A DNA stretch of 64,000 nucleotides from Fidelibacterota bacterium (GCA_029936965.1 JAPYRG010000007.1:1-64000); one strand, 5' to 3'. Shown: positions 29,154-39,540, counted from the stretch's first letter. The notes: generated by a model from the sequence alone, not told the origin. Numbers and translations: made by a program.

Positions 29154-30341
29154 ATGAGTAAAGAAAATAGCGTAGTTATTGTTTCAGCTAAACGCTCACC
29201 AATAGGATCCTTCCAAGGAGCTATTTCTTCAGTACCAGCTCCTAAACTGGGATCATTAGTTATATCAAAAATCTTAGAGGAAACTATGATGGATCCTTTA
29301 CTTGTGGATGAAATAATTATGGGGAATGTATTATCTGCTGGTTTAGGGCAAGCGCCTGCCCGGCAAGCTGCCCTTGGATCAGGATTACCTGATACAGTAG
29401 AATGTCTTACTATTAATAAGATGTGCGGATCAGGATTAAAAGCAGTTATGTTAGCCTCACAAGCAATTCAAGTTAGTGATTCTAATGTTGTTTTAGCTGG
29501 CGGCTTTGAAAATATGAGTCAAGCTCCGTATTTAATTCCAAAAGCTAGAACTGGTTACAGATTAGGACATGGGAATTTAATTGATAGCATGTTACTTGAT
29601 GGGTTATGGGATGTCTATAATGATATTCACATGGGTAGTTGTGCGGAAATTTGCGCAAGAGATCGAGATTATAGCATTAGTGATCAAAATGATTTTGCAA
29701 AAGAATCATATCGAAGAGCAATTGATGCTCAAAAATCAGGAGCATTTAATAATGAAATAATATCTATAGATGTAAAAAATAAAAATAACACTATTACATT
29801 TAATGATGATGAAGAACCTGAAAAAGTGAACTTTGAAAAAATGGATACATTAAAACCAGTTTTTGAAGAGGATGGTACTATAACTGCTGCTAATGCTTCA
29901 AAAATTAATGATGGTGCTGCTTGTTTATTATTAATGAGTGAATATAAAGCTTCTGAATTAGGCTTTAAACCTCTTGCGCGTATTGTTTCTCAATCTTCTG
30001 CTGCCCATGATCCAAAATGGTTTACTACAGCTCCAATTGAAGCGATAAAGAAAGTTCTAATGAAAGCAGATATGGAAGTTGATGATATTAATTTATGGGA
30101 AATTAATGAGGCATTTGCTCCAGTGGCAATGTCAGTAATTGATGATTATAATTTGGATCATGGAAAAGTTAATATAAATGGAGGAGCCATAGCATTAGGA
30201 CATCCAATTGGAGCAAGTGGTGCTCGAATTTTGACTACTTTAATCCATTCATTGAATCAAAAAGAAAAATCTATAGGATTGGCAACTTTATGTATCGGCG
30301 GAGGAGAAGCCTCTGCATTAATTGTTGAAAGGATAAATTAA
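29154..30341 (+). CDS. Acetyl-CoA acetyltransferase (thiolase)
   Basis: 395 residues. The catalytic triad of thiolases is complete: Cys91 in INKMCGSG, His350 in GHPIGASG and Cys380 in CIGGGEAS. It condenses two acetyl-CoA to acetoacetyl-CoA or runs in reverse in beta-oxidation; sequence alone does not decide the direction. The stop codon directly abuts the acyl-CoA dehydrogenase frame, so the two are probably co-translated in fatty or branched-chain acid breakdown. Confidence 0.93.
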   Translation: MSKENSVVIVSAKRSPIGSFQGAISSVPAPKLGSLVISKILEETMMDPLLVDEIIMGNVLSAGLGQAPARQAALGSGLPDTVECLTINKMCGSGLKAVMLASQAIQVSDSNVVLAGGFENMSQAPYLIPKARTGYRLGHGNLIDSMLLDGLWDVYNDIHMGSCAEICARDRDYSISDQNDFAKESYRRAIDAQKSGAFNNEIISIDVKNKNNTITFNDDEEPEKVNFEKMDTLKPVFEEDGTITAANASKINDGAACLLLMSEYKASELGFKPLARIVSQSSAAHDPKWFTTAPIEAIKKVLMKADMEVDDINLWEINEAFAPVAMSVIDDYNLDHGKVNINGGAIALGHPIGASGARILTTLIHSLNQKEKSIGLATLCIGGGEASALIVERIN

Positions 30342-31474
30342 TTTTAACTGAACAACAAGAGTTAGTTCGTAGGAGCGCACGAGAATTTGCCTCTAAACAC
30401 CTTGAGCCCGGCGCGATCAAAAGAGATGATAAGGCCGAGTTTCCCCATCAAGAGGTTAAAATGATGGGAGAATTAGGATATATGGGTATTATGGTTCCAG
30501 AGAATTGGGGTGGCGCAGGAATGGATACTATTAGTTATTCATTGATTATAGAAGAAATATCAAGAATTGATGCATCTGCAGGTGTTATTGTATCTGTAAA
30601 TAATAGTTTAGTATGCCAGATATTTGTTAATTATGGAAATGATTTTCAAAATGAAACATATTTAAAAGGGTTAGCAAAAGGTGAATTATTAGGCTCTTTT
30701 TCTTTAAGTGAACCGCAATCTGGTTCTGATGCTAGTAATTTGAAAACTATTGCAGAAAAAGATGGGGGTCATTACATATTAAATGGAACAAAGAACTGGG
30801 TCACTAATGGTATTAATTCAGATTTAGTTATTGTAATGGCTATGACAGATAAATCAAAAGGGTATAAAGGAATTTCTGTATTTATTGTTCCAAAAGATCT
30901 TGATGGAATTTCATTAGGAAATAAAGAAGATAAATTAGGAATTCGTTCATCAGATACGTGTGAAATTCATTTTGATAATTGTCGTGTTCCAATTGAAAAT
31001 TTAATTAGCGATGAAGGTGAGGGTTACCGGATTGCATTAACCACCATTGATGGAGGTAGAATTGGAATTGCATCCCAGGCTTTAGGAATTGCGCAAGCTG
31101 CTTTAGATAAATCAAAGTCCTATGCAAAGGAAAGAAAACAGTTCGGGCGTTCTATTGCGGATTTTGGAGCAATACAAGAAAAAATAGCATCTATGGGTAC
31201 AAATATTGAAGCCTCTCGTCTTTTAATTCACAATGCTGCATTATTAAAGGATATGCATAAACCTTTCACAAAAGAAGCAGCAATGGCAAAAAGTTTTTCA
31301 TCACAAACAGCCATGGATGCTGCAACAGATTGTGTGCAAATTTTTGGAGGATATGGCTATATGCAGGATTACGGAGTAGAGCGTTTAATGAGAGATGCGA
31401 AAATTACGCAAATATATGAAGGTACTACCGAAATTCAGAAAATGGTAATTGCAAGGGAGTTATTGGAGAATTAA
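30341..31474 (+). CDS. Acyl-CoA dehydrogenase with non-canonical start
   Basis: A FAD enzyme that introduces the alpha-beta double bond in acyl-CoA. The conserved N-terminus (LTEQQELVRRSAREFA, residues 2-17) is encoded upstream of the first ATG at 30461, but the frame there has no ATG, GTG or TTG. An ATT at 30341 overlaps the thiolase stop as TAATT, one base away from the common TAATG coupling. From there the protein has 377 residues, the normal length. FSLSEPQSGSDA, RKQFGRSI, FGGYGYMQDYGVERLMRDA and IYEGTTEIQ with the catalytic Glu are all present. Starting at 30461 would lose about 40 residues of a conserved helix. Confidence 0.85.
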   Translation: MLTEQQELVRRSAREFASKHLEPGAIKRDDKAEFPHQEVKMMGELGYMGIMVPENWGGAGMDTISYSLIIEEISRIDASAGVIVSVNNSLVCQIFVNYGNDFQNETYLKGLAKGELLGSFSLSEPQSGSDASNLKTIAEKDGGHYILNGTKNWVTNGINSDLVIVMAMTDKSKGYKGISVFIVPKDLDGISLGNKEDKLGIRSSDTCEIHFDNCRVPIENLISDEGEGYRIALTTIDGGRIGIASQALGIAQAALDKSKSYAKERKQFGRSIADFGAIQEKIASMGTNIEASRLLIHNAALLKDMHKPFTKEAAMAKSFSSQTAMDAATDCVQIFGGYGYMQDYGVERLMRDAKITQIYEGTTEIQKMVIARELLEN

Positions 31475-31476
31475 TT

Positions 31477-32493
31477 ATGGAAAAAATAGATTGGGATATC
31501 CTAGGATTTAATGTAGTTGAGACCAAAAGCATGTTTAAGGCAACTTGTAAGCAAGGAGAGACTTGGCAAGCAGGAGCGCTAGTGCCCTATGGAACAATTG
31601 AACTATCTCCAGCTGCTGGTGTTTTGAATTATGGGCAAGGTTGTTTCGAAGGAACTAAAGCATTTAGGACAGCTAATAATCGTGTTGTTTTATTTCGAAT
31701 TGATTTAAATGCTAAGCGAATGGCCGTATCTACAAAAAGATTATGTATTCCTGAAATGAATAAGACTTTTTTTATTAATGCTGTGAAGGAAACTGTTTTA
31801 GATAATATCGATTATGTCCCACCATATAATAAAGGAACGCTATACGTAAGGCCAATTGTATGGGGGACCGCGCCAGCTATAGGTGTAAAACCTGTTGAAG
31901 AGTACACCTTTATGGTTTTTGTTTCTCCTGTGGGCCCTTATTTTAAGGGAGGTGTAAGGCCACTTCATCTTAAAATTAATAAAGATTATCATCGTGCGGC
32001 TCCAAAAGGCATAGGCAACATTAAGGCCATAGGAAATTACTCAGCTTCCTTATATCCTCTAACTAAGGCAAAAAGTGAAGGCTATGATGAAGTACTATAT
32101 TTAGATGCAAAAGATGATACGTTTTTAGAGGAAGTTGGAACAGCAAACCTATTCTTAATAAAAGATAAAAAATTAATGACTCCACAATTAGGAGGTAGTA
32201 TTCTTGCTGGCGTAACACGCGACTCAGTATTAAAGATTGCTAAAGATAAATTAGGGCTAGATATTATAGAGACTGATATTACACTAAATGAATTATATAA
32301 TTCAGATGAGGCTTTCTGTACAGGTACTGCTGTATCAGTTTCCCCAGTTGGATCTATAACTGATGATGATGGAGTTCATTCTTTATCTGATGGAAATATT
32401 GGTCCATATACAATGAAGTTAAAAGAATTATTAGTTGGTATACAGCGTGAAGATATAGATGACGATTTTGGTTGGCTATTTCCTATAGAATGA
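31477..32493 (+). CDS. ilvE: Branched-chain amino acid aminotransferase
   Basis: 338 residues, fold-type IV PLP enzyme of the larger type II group (eukaryote-like BCAT). GQGCFEGTKAFR near residue 55, the PLP lysine in NIKAIGNYSAS and EEVGTANLF are clear. It transaminates Leu, Ile and Val or their keto acids. It begins three bases after the acyl-CoA dehydrogenase gene, which supports a link to branched-chain amino acid turnover. Confidence 0.92.
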   Translation: MEKIDWDILGFNVVETKSMFKATCKQGETWQAGALVPYGTIELSPAAGVLNYGQGCFEGTKAFRTANNRVVLFRIDLNAKRMAVSTKRLCIPEMNKTFFINAVKETVLDNIDYVPPYNKGTLYVRPIVWGTAPAIGVKPVEEYTFMVFVSPVGPYFKGGVRPLHLKINKDYHRAAPKGIGNIKAIGNYSASLYPLTKAKSEGYDEVLYLDAKDDTFLEEVGTANLFLIKDKKLMTPQLGGSILAGVTRDSVLKIAKDKLGLDIIETDITLNELYNSDEAFCTGTAVSVSPVGSITDDDGVHSLSDGNIGPYTMKLKELLVGIQREDIDDDFGWLFPIE

Positions 32494-32505
32494 TGAAAAA
32501 ATATT

Positions 32506-32931
32506 ATGCATCCTCGTAGAAAAGCTAGGGAAAGTATTTTAGGGGCATTATATGCTCATGAGCTTACCGGAGAAGAAAAAACCAAAGTCCTTCTTGATAT
32601 ATTTGATAGGAACAGTTTTGATGAAGAGACTAAATCATATATTTCTGATCTTTACAATAATATTGTAGATAATAAAATTTGGACAGAGGATTTAATTTCT
32701 GATAATTTAGATAATTGGAAATTGGAAAGAGTAGCGACTCTAGATCAATTAATTATGCGAATTGCTATTAATGAGATTTACTATAATGATGATATTCCAC
32801 CAAAAGTATCTATTAGTGAAGCAATTGAAATAGCAAAAATCTATAGCACAAAAGATAGCTCCAGTTTTGTAAATGGTGTCTTAGATTCAATTTATAAAAA
32901 AAAACTTGATTCTGATAAATTAGAGAAATAA
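32506..32931 (+). CDS. nusB: Transcription antitermination factor NusB
   Basis: 141 residues, all helical. RRKARESILGALYAHEL at the N-terminus is the RNA-binding arginine-rich start, and the C-terminal PPKVSISEAIEIAKIYSTKD with SFVNGVLD is the family signature. It binds boxA RNA with S10 in rRNA antitermination. It sits 12 bases before secA. Confidence 0.93.
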   Translation: MHPRRKARESILGALYAHELTGEEKTKVLLDIFDRNSFDEETKSYISDLYNNIVDNKIWTEDLISDNLDNWKLERVATLDQLIMRIAINEIYYNDDIPPKVSISEAIEIAKIYSTKDSSSFVNGVLDSIYKKKLDSDKLEK

Positions 32932-32943
32932 AACAAAATAATT

Positions 32944-35900
32944 ATGTTACAAAATATATTAACCAAAATTTTTGGAACGAAATCTGACCGAGATACAAAA
33001 TCATTATTGCCGATTGTTGATGAAATAAATACAATTTATGAATCGCTAAAATTAAAAACCGATGAAGAATTAGAGAAAAAAACATTGCAGTTTAAGAAAG
33101 AGATTATTGAGAAAAGAAAAGAAGCGGAAGAGTATGCAAATAATCAGATCTCTGATAAAGAAGAATCAAAAAAATATATAATAGAAGCTGAGCAAGATAA
33201 ACTAAATGAACTTTTGCCAGAGGCTTTTGCAATGGTAAAAGAAACTTGTAGAAGGATGATGGGGATCACGTATCGTGTTATGGGCCAAGAAACCAAATGG
33301 GAAATGATACCATATGATGTCCAGATATTAGGAGGCATTGTTCTTCATCAAGGAAAAGTTTCTGAGATGAAGACTGGAGAAGGAAAAACACTTGTAGCCA
33401 CGATGCCTCTGTACTTAAATGCTCTTACAGGTAGAGGGTCTCATTTAGTTACTGTTAATGATTATTTAGCGCAAAGAGACGCTGAGTGGGTGGGTGAGGT
33501 ATATAAGAGCCTCGGTTTAACTGTTGGGTATATTTTGAACTCTATGGATAATAGAGAAAGAAAAACTACCTATGACTGTGACATAACTTATGGTACAAAT
33601 AATGAATATGGGTTTGATTATTTACGAGATAATATGGCTTTATCTAAGGAGGATCAAGTTCAAAGGGACCATGCTTTTGTTATTGTTGATGAAGTTGATA
33701 GTGTGTTAATCGATGAAGCGCGAACACCGTTGATTATTTCTGGTTCAGTAGATGCACCTGTCGACACAACATATAAAGAGCTTAAGCCAATGGTGCAAAA
33801 TCTTATTAAAAAACAAAACTCACTTGTGACAGAATTAGTATCGGATGCAGTTAATTATATGGAAAATGAAAAATTAGATGAGGCTGGATTAAAACTATTA
33901 CAAGCAAATCGAGGTATGCCGAAGCATCCAAAAGTGATGAAAATATTTCAGGAAAAAGGTACAAAAAAATTGGCTCATGATGTGGAATCAGAATATATCC
34001 GAGATAAAAAATTACATGAAGTTGATGATGATTTATATTTTAGTATTGATGAAAAAACTCATGTAATTGATATTACAGATAAAGGACGCGAATCTCTATC
34101 GCCAAATGATCCGGAAATGTTTGTTATACCAGATCTGGGTGAATTATTGCATGAGATTGATGAGGATAAGGAACTAAGTTCAATAGAGAACAAACAGTTG
34201 AAAGAAAAAGCACACCAAGAACACGCAGAGCAAAGTTCTCGAATCCATAATATTAGTCAATTGTTGCGTGCCTATACTTTATATGAAAAAGATGTAGAAT
34301 ATGTTATCCAAGATGGAAAGGTCCAGATTGTTGATGAGTTTACTGGTAGAATTTTGGCAGGGCGAAGATATAGTGATGGTCTTCATCAATCTTTAGAAGC
34401 AAAGGAAAACGTAACAATTGAAAGGGAAACGCAGACTCTCGCAACAATTACCATTCAAAATTATTTTCGCATGTATGATAATCTTGCGGGTATGACTGGA
34501 ACAGCTGAAACTGAAGCTGAAGAGTTAGGAAGTATTTATGATTTGGATGTGGTTGTAATTCCTACCCATCGTGAAATTATTAGAGATGATAGAAATGATT
34601 TAATTTATAAAACTAAACGTGAAAAATATTCTGCTGTAATAGATGAAATTGCTGATTGCTTCAAAAGAGGGCAGCCAACATTAGTTGGTACTATAACTGT
34701 AGATTCTTCTGAGCTACTATCAAGGATGTTAAAGCAACGTGGAGTTCCTCATAATGTTTTGAATGCTAAACAACATAAAGGCGAAGCAGAAATTGTTGCG
34801 AGAGCAGGTCAAAAAGGAGCCGTAACTATTGCAACCAATATGGCTGGCAGGGGTACAGATATTAAATTAGGAGACGGTATTAAAGAATTAGGTGGATTGC
34901 ATATATTAGGAACTGAACGGCATGAATCAAGAAGAATAGATTTGCAATTGCGGGGGAGGTCAGGGCGTCAAGGAGACCCTGGGTCATCACAATTTTATCT
35001 TAGCCTTGAAGATGATTTAATGCGTTTGTTTAATTCTGAAAGAGTTGCATCAATAATGGATCGTATGGGGATTGAAGAAGGAGAGGTGATTACACATAAA
35101 ATGGTAACTCGCGCTATACAGAATGCACAGAAAAAGGTAGAAGGTAGGAATTTTGGTATTCGGAAGCATCTGTTAGAATATGATGATGTGATGAATCAAC
35201 AACGACAAGTTGTATACGATTTAAGAAATAATGCATTGAAAGGTAATGACCTCCGTGAAACTATACCTGAATTAATATATGATTATGTTGATGATGAGTT
35301 AGGAGGTGAGTCAGATCAAAACTATGAATTGTTGGATTGGGAAAGTATAGAGCAGAATTTTTCATCAGTCCTATTAATAGATATTGATCATAGCAAATTT
35401 GACTTAGCTAATAATTTTGAGAACGTTAAAAATAAAATTGTTGATGATGCTATGGATGTTTATTCTGCAAGGGAATCATTATTACCTGAGGATGTTATGC
35501 GCGGGTTTGAACGTTTTGTTGTACTTAGATCAATAGATGAGAAATGGAAAGACCATCTCTATGCTATGGATCAGTTAAGGGAAGGCATTAACTTAAGAGC
35601 CTATGGTCAAAAAAATCCTTTGTTAGAGTATAAATCTGAGGGATTCTACATGTTTAAAGATATGATGTCCAACACTACCCAAATAACTTTGCAGAGATTA
35701 TTTAGGACTAAAATACAGGGTATGGATCAGGCGCCAAGTGTACAAACCGATCAAGCAAGTAATATGCAAATGAAACACCAAGATTCGACCGGACTTGGTT
35801 TTACACCTTCTCAAGAAAGCAGTCAAGCTCAAAATCAGCCACAACAAGCATCTAGAAAGCCTATAATATCAGATAAAAAAGTTGGTAGAAATGAAAAGGT

Positions 35901-35988
35901 TGAAGTAATTAGTCCAAGTGGAAAACGTGAAACTATAAAATACAAGAAACTTCAAAATTATTTAAATCGAGGATATACCCAAGCTTAA
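32944..35988 (+). CDS. secA: Preprotein translocase ATPase SecA
   Basis: 1014 residues. Walker A GEGKT is at 145-149, Walker B as DEVDSVLIDEARTPL, and motif GRSGRQGDPGSS is in the second helicase domain. It drives proteins through SecYEG, working with the SecDF pair encoded at 9161-12006. It is longer than E. coli SecA (901), with extra sequence in the preprotein-binding region (about 280-440). The C-terminus has a Gln-rich linker and KVGRNEKVEVISPSGKRE but no CxCx8CH zinc finger. Confidence 0.97.
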   Translation: MLQNILTKIFGTKSDRDTKSLLPIVDEINTIYESLKLKTDEELEKKTLQFKKEIIEKRKEAEEYANNQISDKEESKKYIIEAEQDKLNELLPEAFAMVKETCRRMMGITYRVMGQETKWEMIPYDVQILGGIVLHQGKVSEMKTGEGKTLVATMPLYLNALTGRGSHLVTVNDYLAQRDAEWVGEVYKSLGLTVGYILNSMDNRERKTTYDCDITYGTNNEYGFDYLRDNMALSKEDQVQRDHAFVIVDEVDSVLIDEARTPLIISGSVDAPVDTTYKELKPMVQNLIKKQNSLVTELVSDAVNYMENEKLDEAGLKLLQANRGMPKHPKVMKIFQEKGTKKLAHDVESEYIRDKKLHEVDDDLYFSIDEKTHVIDITDKGRESLSPNDPEMFVIPDLGELLHEIDEDKELSSIENKQLKEKAHQEHAEQSSRIHNISQLLRAYTLYEKDVEYVIQDGKVQIVDEFTGRILAGRRYSDGLHQSLEAKENVTIERETQTLATITIQNYFRMYDNLAGMTGTAETEAEELGSIYDLDVVVIPTHREIIRDDRNDLIYKTKREKYSAVIDEIADCFKRGQPTLVGTITVDSSELLSRMLKQRGVPHNVLNAKQHKGEAEIVARAGQKGAVTIATNMAGRGTDIKLGDGIKELGGLHILGTERHESRRIDLQLRGRSGRQGDPGSSQFYLSLEDDLMRLFNSERVASIMDRMGIEEGEVITHKMVTRAIQNAQKKVEGRNFGIRKHLLEYDDVMNQQRQVVYDLRNNALKGNDLRETIPELIYDYVDDELGGESDQNYELLDWESIEQNFSSVLLIDIDHSKFDLANNFENVKNKIVDDAMDVYSARESLLPEDVMRGFERFVVLRSIDEKWKDHLYAMDQLREGINLRAYGQKNPLLEYKSEGFYMFKDMMSNTTQITLQRLFRTKIQGMDQAPSVQTDQASNMQMKHQDSTGLGFTPSQESSQAQNQPQQASRKPIISDKKVGRNEKVEVISPSGKRETIKYKKLQNYLNRGYTQA

Positions 35989-36157
35989 AAATAAGTTTTA
36001 ATTGATGTGATATAGATCATAAGGGATAATAATTACAGTGGATAATTTTACTAATGTATGTACTTTCAGCTCCTAATTGAAGTTGTTATCACTTTGTTCA
36101 GTAAATAAGCTTTTATATTGGGCATTTGTTAAGTAAATAAACTATAACGTTGGAAAT

Positions 36158-39100
36158 ATGATTAATAAAAATATTATATTTTTTATTTCTTTATTTTTTG
36201 GAGTTCTCTCTGCTCAGCTATCGGTCTCACTAGGGAATGTTGAGTCTCCCGGGTATTCTTCAAATATAGAAGTACCAGTTATTATTAATAACCCTAATAA
36301 TACTGTTTCTGGAATGCAATTTGACTTAATGGTGGATCCAGATATTATATCACCTTTTAATGTTAACGCTTATGGTTCTTCTAATGGTTTTACTGCAGAT
36401 ATGAATCAACTTTCTGCAGGTGGATATAGATTTTTACTGTTTAATGCTGGAAATGCATCTTCTATTCCTTCCAATTCTGATACAGTTATGGTCATACATT
36501 TTAATGGATCATCAATTCCTTCTGCTGTAATTAATCTAGAAATGTCTGATTTAACTGTAACTGATAGTTCTGGTGCGGAATTATCAGCTACAAGTTCGAA
36601 TGGAATGATTTCAATTGGTAATGTTGTAGCATTAATGATGAATTCTGATAGCGGTGATGTATCAGAAGCTGTTCATATACAAGTAAGTATGGTTAATAAT
36701 GGAACTGTTGGTGGATTACAGTTTGATTTATTGGATGTACCAGATAATTTATCTATAGATAGTCTTTGGACAACAGATCGCACGGATAATTTTACAATTT
36801 CGAGTACGGATATTTCAGCTGGAGCAAGGATTTTAATGTATAGTACATCTAATAATAATGTTTCTCCAGGTGATGGCCCAGTCTTGAATGTTCGTTATCT
36901 TGTAAACTATAATGCATACGGAGGAGATGTTTTAATTACATTTGATGAAGTGACCGTTTCGGATAGTATTGGTGGTATATATTGGATTTCAGAATTAGAT
37001 ACAGGTCAAGTAAAAGTTTTTCCAGGTTATATGGAAGAGCCTCATAATTTAGTTGCAGTATCTGGCTTAGATGCGGAAGTGCCTTTGAGCTGGAATCCTC
37101 CATTAGGTCCAGTTCCACCTACGGTACCATTTACTATCGAGATTTTAACAGATGATTATCCAGTAGAGACCTCTTGGGATTTAGTCCACGTTGATGGCGA
37201 TAGTGTGGTAGCAAGTATTTTTGCAGGTGAATTAGTTGATACGGAAACGCTATATACTTGGGATTTAAATATTCCTTCAGGAGCGCACGTTTTTACGATA
37301 TATGATGAGTATGGAGATGGTATATGCTGTGGATATGGGGAAGGGTATTATCGCCTATTATTAAATGGCAATGAGATTGCAAGTGGCGGTGAATTTGAAG
37401 CGTCTGAAAGTGTTACATTTAATACTTCTGATGGAAGATTTAATATTATCCAATATAGCTATCTTAATCCACCAACTATCGAAAAAGATTTATTCACTAT
37501 TGATAATCATGAATTAGAATTATCATTGCCGTTTTTTGTGAGTTCAGGATTAATTGATTTGTCACATCAAGATAAAACAATTGATAATAATAATTTTCAA
37601 AGAAGGACCCCTGATGTATCCGGGTATATTTTATATCGCAGTTCTTCTGGCAATCCAGATTTTGAGCTTATTGCGAGTGTTGGTGCAGATGCAAATGAAT
37701 ATACAGATACGGATGTAATGAATGGCGTGACATATTATTATTATGTGACAACTGATTATTCTCCTGCAGGAACGGAGTCAGGCCCAAGCAATATTGCTGA
37801 TGGGACTCCTGTAGAATGGGTGGAATTATCCATTTCGGATGGAGCTGCTTTATCAGGGTATACTGATACTTTAGAAATATCGATCAATAATGAAGCTGAA
37901 ATAAGTTTTTTCTATATCGAAATAACTGATGATCCTGATTATATTATTGCGGAAACAGTTCTGCAAACAGATCGTACGCAGAATTATACATTAAGTGTAA
38001 CTGAAACGAATGGGGTGATGGTTGTTTCAGCATTCCCTAATGGGAGTAATGTTACATTGTCCTCTGGAAGTGACCCAGTATGTAGAGTGATTGTGCGAGG
38101 AGCCAGTATGGAACCAGCATATGTAGATCTTGATTTTACTTTTGCAAATATAGAAGATTATAATGGTGTTGAGATGAATTGGACAGGTGATGATGCGGAT
38201 TTTGAAGTTTCGGTTGAGACGCAAATTCTTGCGATGCCCAATTTGGTTGTAAGTCCCGGTGAAGGATTTGTTATGCCACTCATGATTAGTAATTCTCAAC
38301 CAGTTTCTGCAATCCAGCTTTCTTTATCTAGCCAACCAAATTATATAACAGGTGTAACAGTAGTTTCATCTGATTATATGGATTTTTCAGATTGGTATTT
38401 TGGAGGAAATCAAGATGGAAGTGATTATAATGTAATCATAACGGATTTGACATTAAATAATCCAATTATGCCAGGCATGGGACATATTGCCGATCTTTAT
38501 TTATATGTAGATGCAAATACACCTTCTGGTAGTTCATATCCTATAGAAGTTGATAAAATAGTAGCGGATGCAAATAGTATTGAAATGTTTACAGAGATGA
38601 TTCCTTCAAGTGTTTTTGTTGGTACGCCTATGGCACATTTTTCAATTGATACTAGTTTTTCTATGTCTGGATCTGCAACTAGAACCATTCCTGTTCATCT
38701 GGATAATATTGTACCAATTTCTGTTTTTGAAATGACTTTAATGGATATGCCTGATGGGCTAATCGTCACTTCAGTCAATGCTGTGGGGCGTTTTTCAGAT
38801 GTCGGTGGATTATTTTTAGATAATACTGGAGAAGATGAAGATGGTAATTGCTTTATTTTTGGCTATACTATTGGAACGGCTATTCCTTCAGGTTCTGGTC
38901 CAATATTTGAATTAACTGTCCAAAGAAAGAATTCTTTTGGAGGACAATTAGGGTTGTTTTTTGGAGATGTTTCAGCTAGAGACGAAAATACTAATGAGGT
39001 AACAGTTTGTGGAACAGGTTATGCTCTGTTGAGCGTTGCTTTAGAACTAACAGATACCTTTATTATTCCAAATCAGTATAAGCTATATCAAAATTATCCG

Positions 39101-39349
39101 AACCCATTTAACCCGTCAACAGTAATTCAGTATGATGTCCCAGAGCTATCACAAATTTCATTAACACTATATGACCTGTCTGGGCGTGAGGTTAATCAGT
39201 TAGTTAAAGAGACGCAACAGCCTGGTTTAAAAACTGTGGTATGGGATGGTAAAGATTTTATGGGTAATAGAATGGGTGCTGGCATTTATATATATCAATT
39301 AAAATCTGGCAATTATGTTGAATCCAAAAAGATGATATTTGTAAAGTAA
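36158..39349 (+). CDS. Large secreted cohesin-like protein with type IX-like C-terminal domain
   Basis: 1063 residues. A signal peptide (1-19) is followed by several cohesin-like beta-sandwich repeats (SGMQFDLMVDPDII; GGLQFDLLDVPDNL; and copies near 590, 715 and 860). A fibronectin-III-like segment near 295 is interrupted by a domain with YDEYGDGICCGYGEG, known from secreted marine FCB proteins. The last 85 residues form a T9SS/FlgD-like sorting domain (NYPNPFNPST; WDGKD; GAGIYIYQL; ending KKMIFVK). It is probably exported by a Por-type system and attached or released at the surface. Ligand unknown; no dockerin seen. Confidence 0.8.
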   Translation: MINKNIIFFISLFFGVLSAQLSVSLGNVESPGYSSNIEVPVIINNPNNTVSGMQFDLMVDPDIISPFNVNAYGSSNGFTADMNQLSAGGYRFLLFNAGNASSIPSNSDTVMVIHFNGSSIPSAVINLEMSDLTVTDSSGAELSATSSNGMISIGNVVALMMNSDSGDVSEAVHIQVSMVNNGTVGGLQFDLLDVPDNLSIDSLWTTDRTDNFTISSTDISAGARILMYSTSNNNVSPGDGPVLNVRYLVNYNAYGGDVLITFDEVTVSDSIGGIYWISELDTGQVKVFPGYMEEPHNLVAVSGLDAEVPLSWNPPLGPVPPTVPFTIEILTDDYPVETSWDLVHVDGDSVVASIFAGELVDTETLYTWDLNIPSGAHVFTIYDEYGDGICCGYGEGYYRLLLNGNEIASGGEFEASESVTFNTSDGRFNIIQYSYLNPPTIEKDLFTIDNHELELSLPFFVSSGLIDLSHQDKTIDNNNFQRRTPDVSGYILYRSSSGNPDFELIASVGADANEYTDTDVMNGVTYYYYVTTDYSPAGTESGPSNIADGTPVEWVELSISDGAALSGYTDTLEISINNEAEISFFYIEITDDPDYIIAETVLQTDRTQNYTLSVTETNGVMVVSAFPNGSNVTLSSGSDPVCRVIVRGASMEPAYVDLDFTFANIEDYNGVEMNWTGDDADFEVSVETQILAMPNLVVSPGEGFVMPLMISNSQPVSAIQLSLSSQPNYITGVTVVSSDYMDFSDWYFGGNQDGSDYNVIITDLTLNNPIMPGMGHIADLYLYVDANTPSGSSYPIEVDKIVADANSIEMFTEMIPSSVFVGTPMAHFSIDTSFSMSGSATRTIPVHLDNIVPISVFEMTLMDMPDGLIVTSVNAVGRFSDVGGLFLDNTGEDEDGNCFIFGYTIGTAIPSGSGPIFELTVQRKNSFGGQLGLFFGDVSARDENTNEVTVCGTGYALLSVALELTDTFIIPNQYKLYQNYPNPFNPSTVIQYDVPELSQISLTLYDLSGREVNQLVKETQQPGLKTVVWDGKDFMGNRMGAGIYIYQLKSGNYVESKKMIFVK

Positions 39350-39374
39350 TTTTAACTTTTTAATCTAATTCTTC

Positions 39375-39399
39375 AAGGCAGGTAAAACCTGCCTTTTTT
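39375..39399 (+). terminator. Rho-independent terminator
   Basis: AAGGCAGGT (39375-39383), a three-base loop and ACCTGCCTT (39387-39395), then a run of T. It ends the transcript of the large secreted protein, before the tRNA gene. Confidence 0.92.
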
Positions 39400-39456
39400 G
39401 TTTCGTCAAACAATAAACATTTGATTAATTTCACCGACTGAATAAATAAATATAAT

Positions 39457-39540
39457 GCCGCGGTGGTGGAATTGGTAGACACGCCAGATTTAGGATCTGG
39501 TGCTCGTAAGGGTGTGAAGGTTCGAGTCCTTTCCGCGGCA
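39457..39540 (+). tRNA. tRNA-Leu (anticodon UAG)
   Basis: An 84-base class II tRNA. The acceptor stem GCCGCGG (39457-39463) pairs with CCGCGGC (39533-39539) and A at 39540 is the discriminator. The D-arm is TGGTGGAATTGGTAGACACG. The anticodon stem CCAGA/TCTGG encloses loop TTTAGGA with anticodon TAG at 39491-39493, reading CUA/CUN leucine codons. A long variable arm and a GGTTCGAGTCC T-arm follow. CCA is not encoded. Confidence 0.97.

Noticed and set aside
30461-31474. Acyl-CoA dehydrogenase starting at the first ATG
   Set aside because: About 40 conserved N-terminal residues are encoded directly upstream in frame, so this start would truncate the enzyme.
39451-39456. TATAAT just before tRNA-Leu as its promoter
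   Set aside because: It directly abuts the mature tRNA, so transcription would start inside the tRNA; the true promoter should be further upstream.
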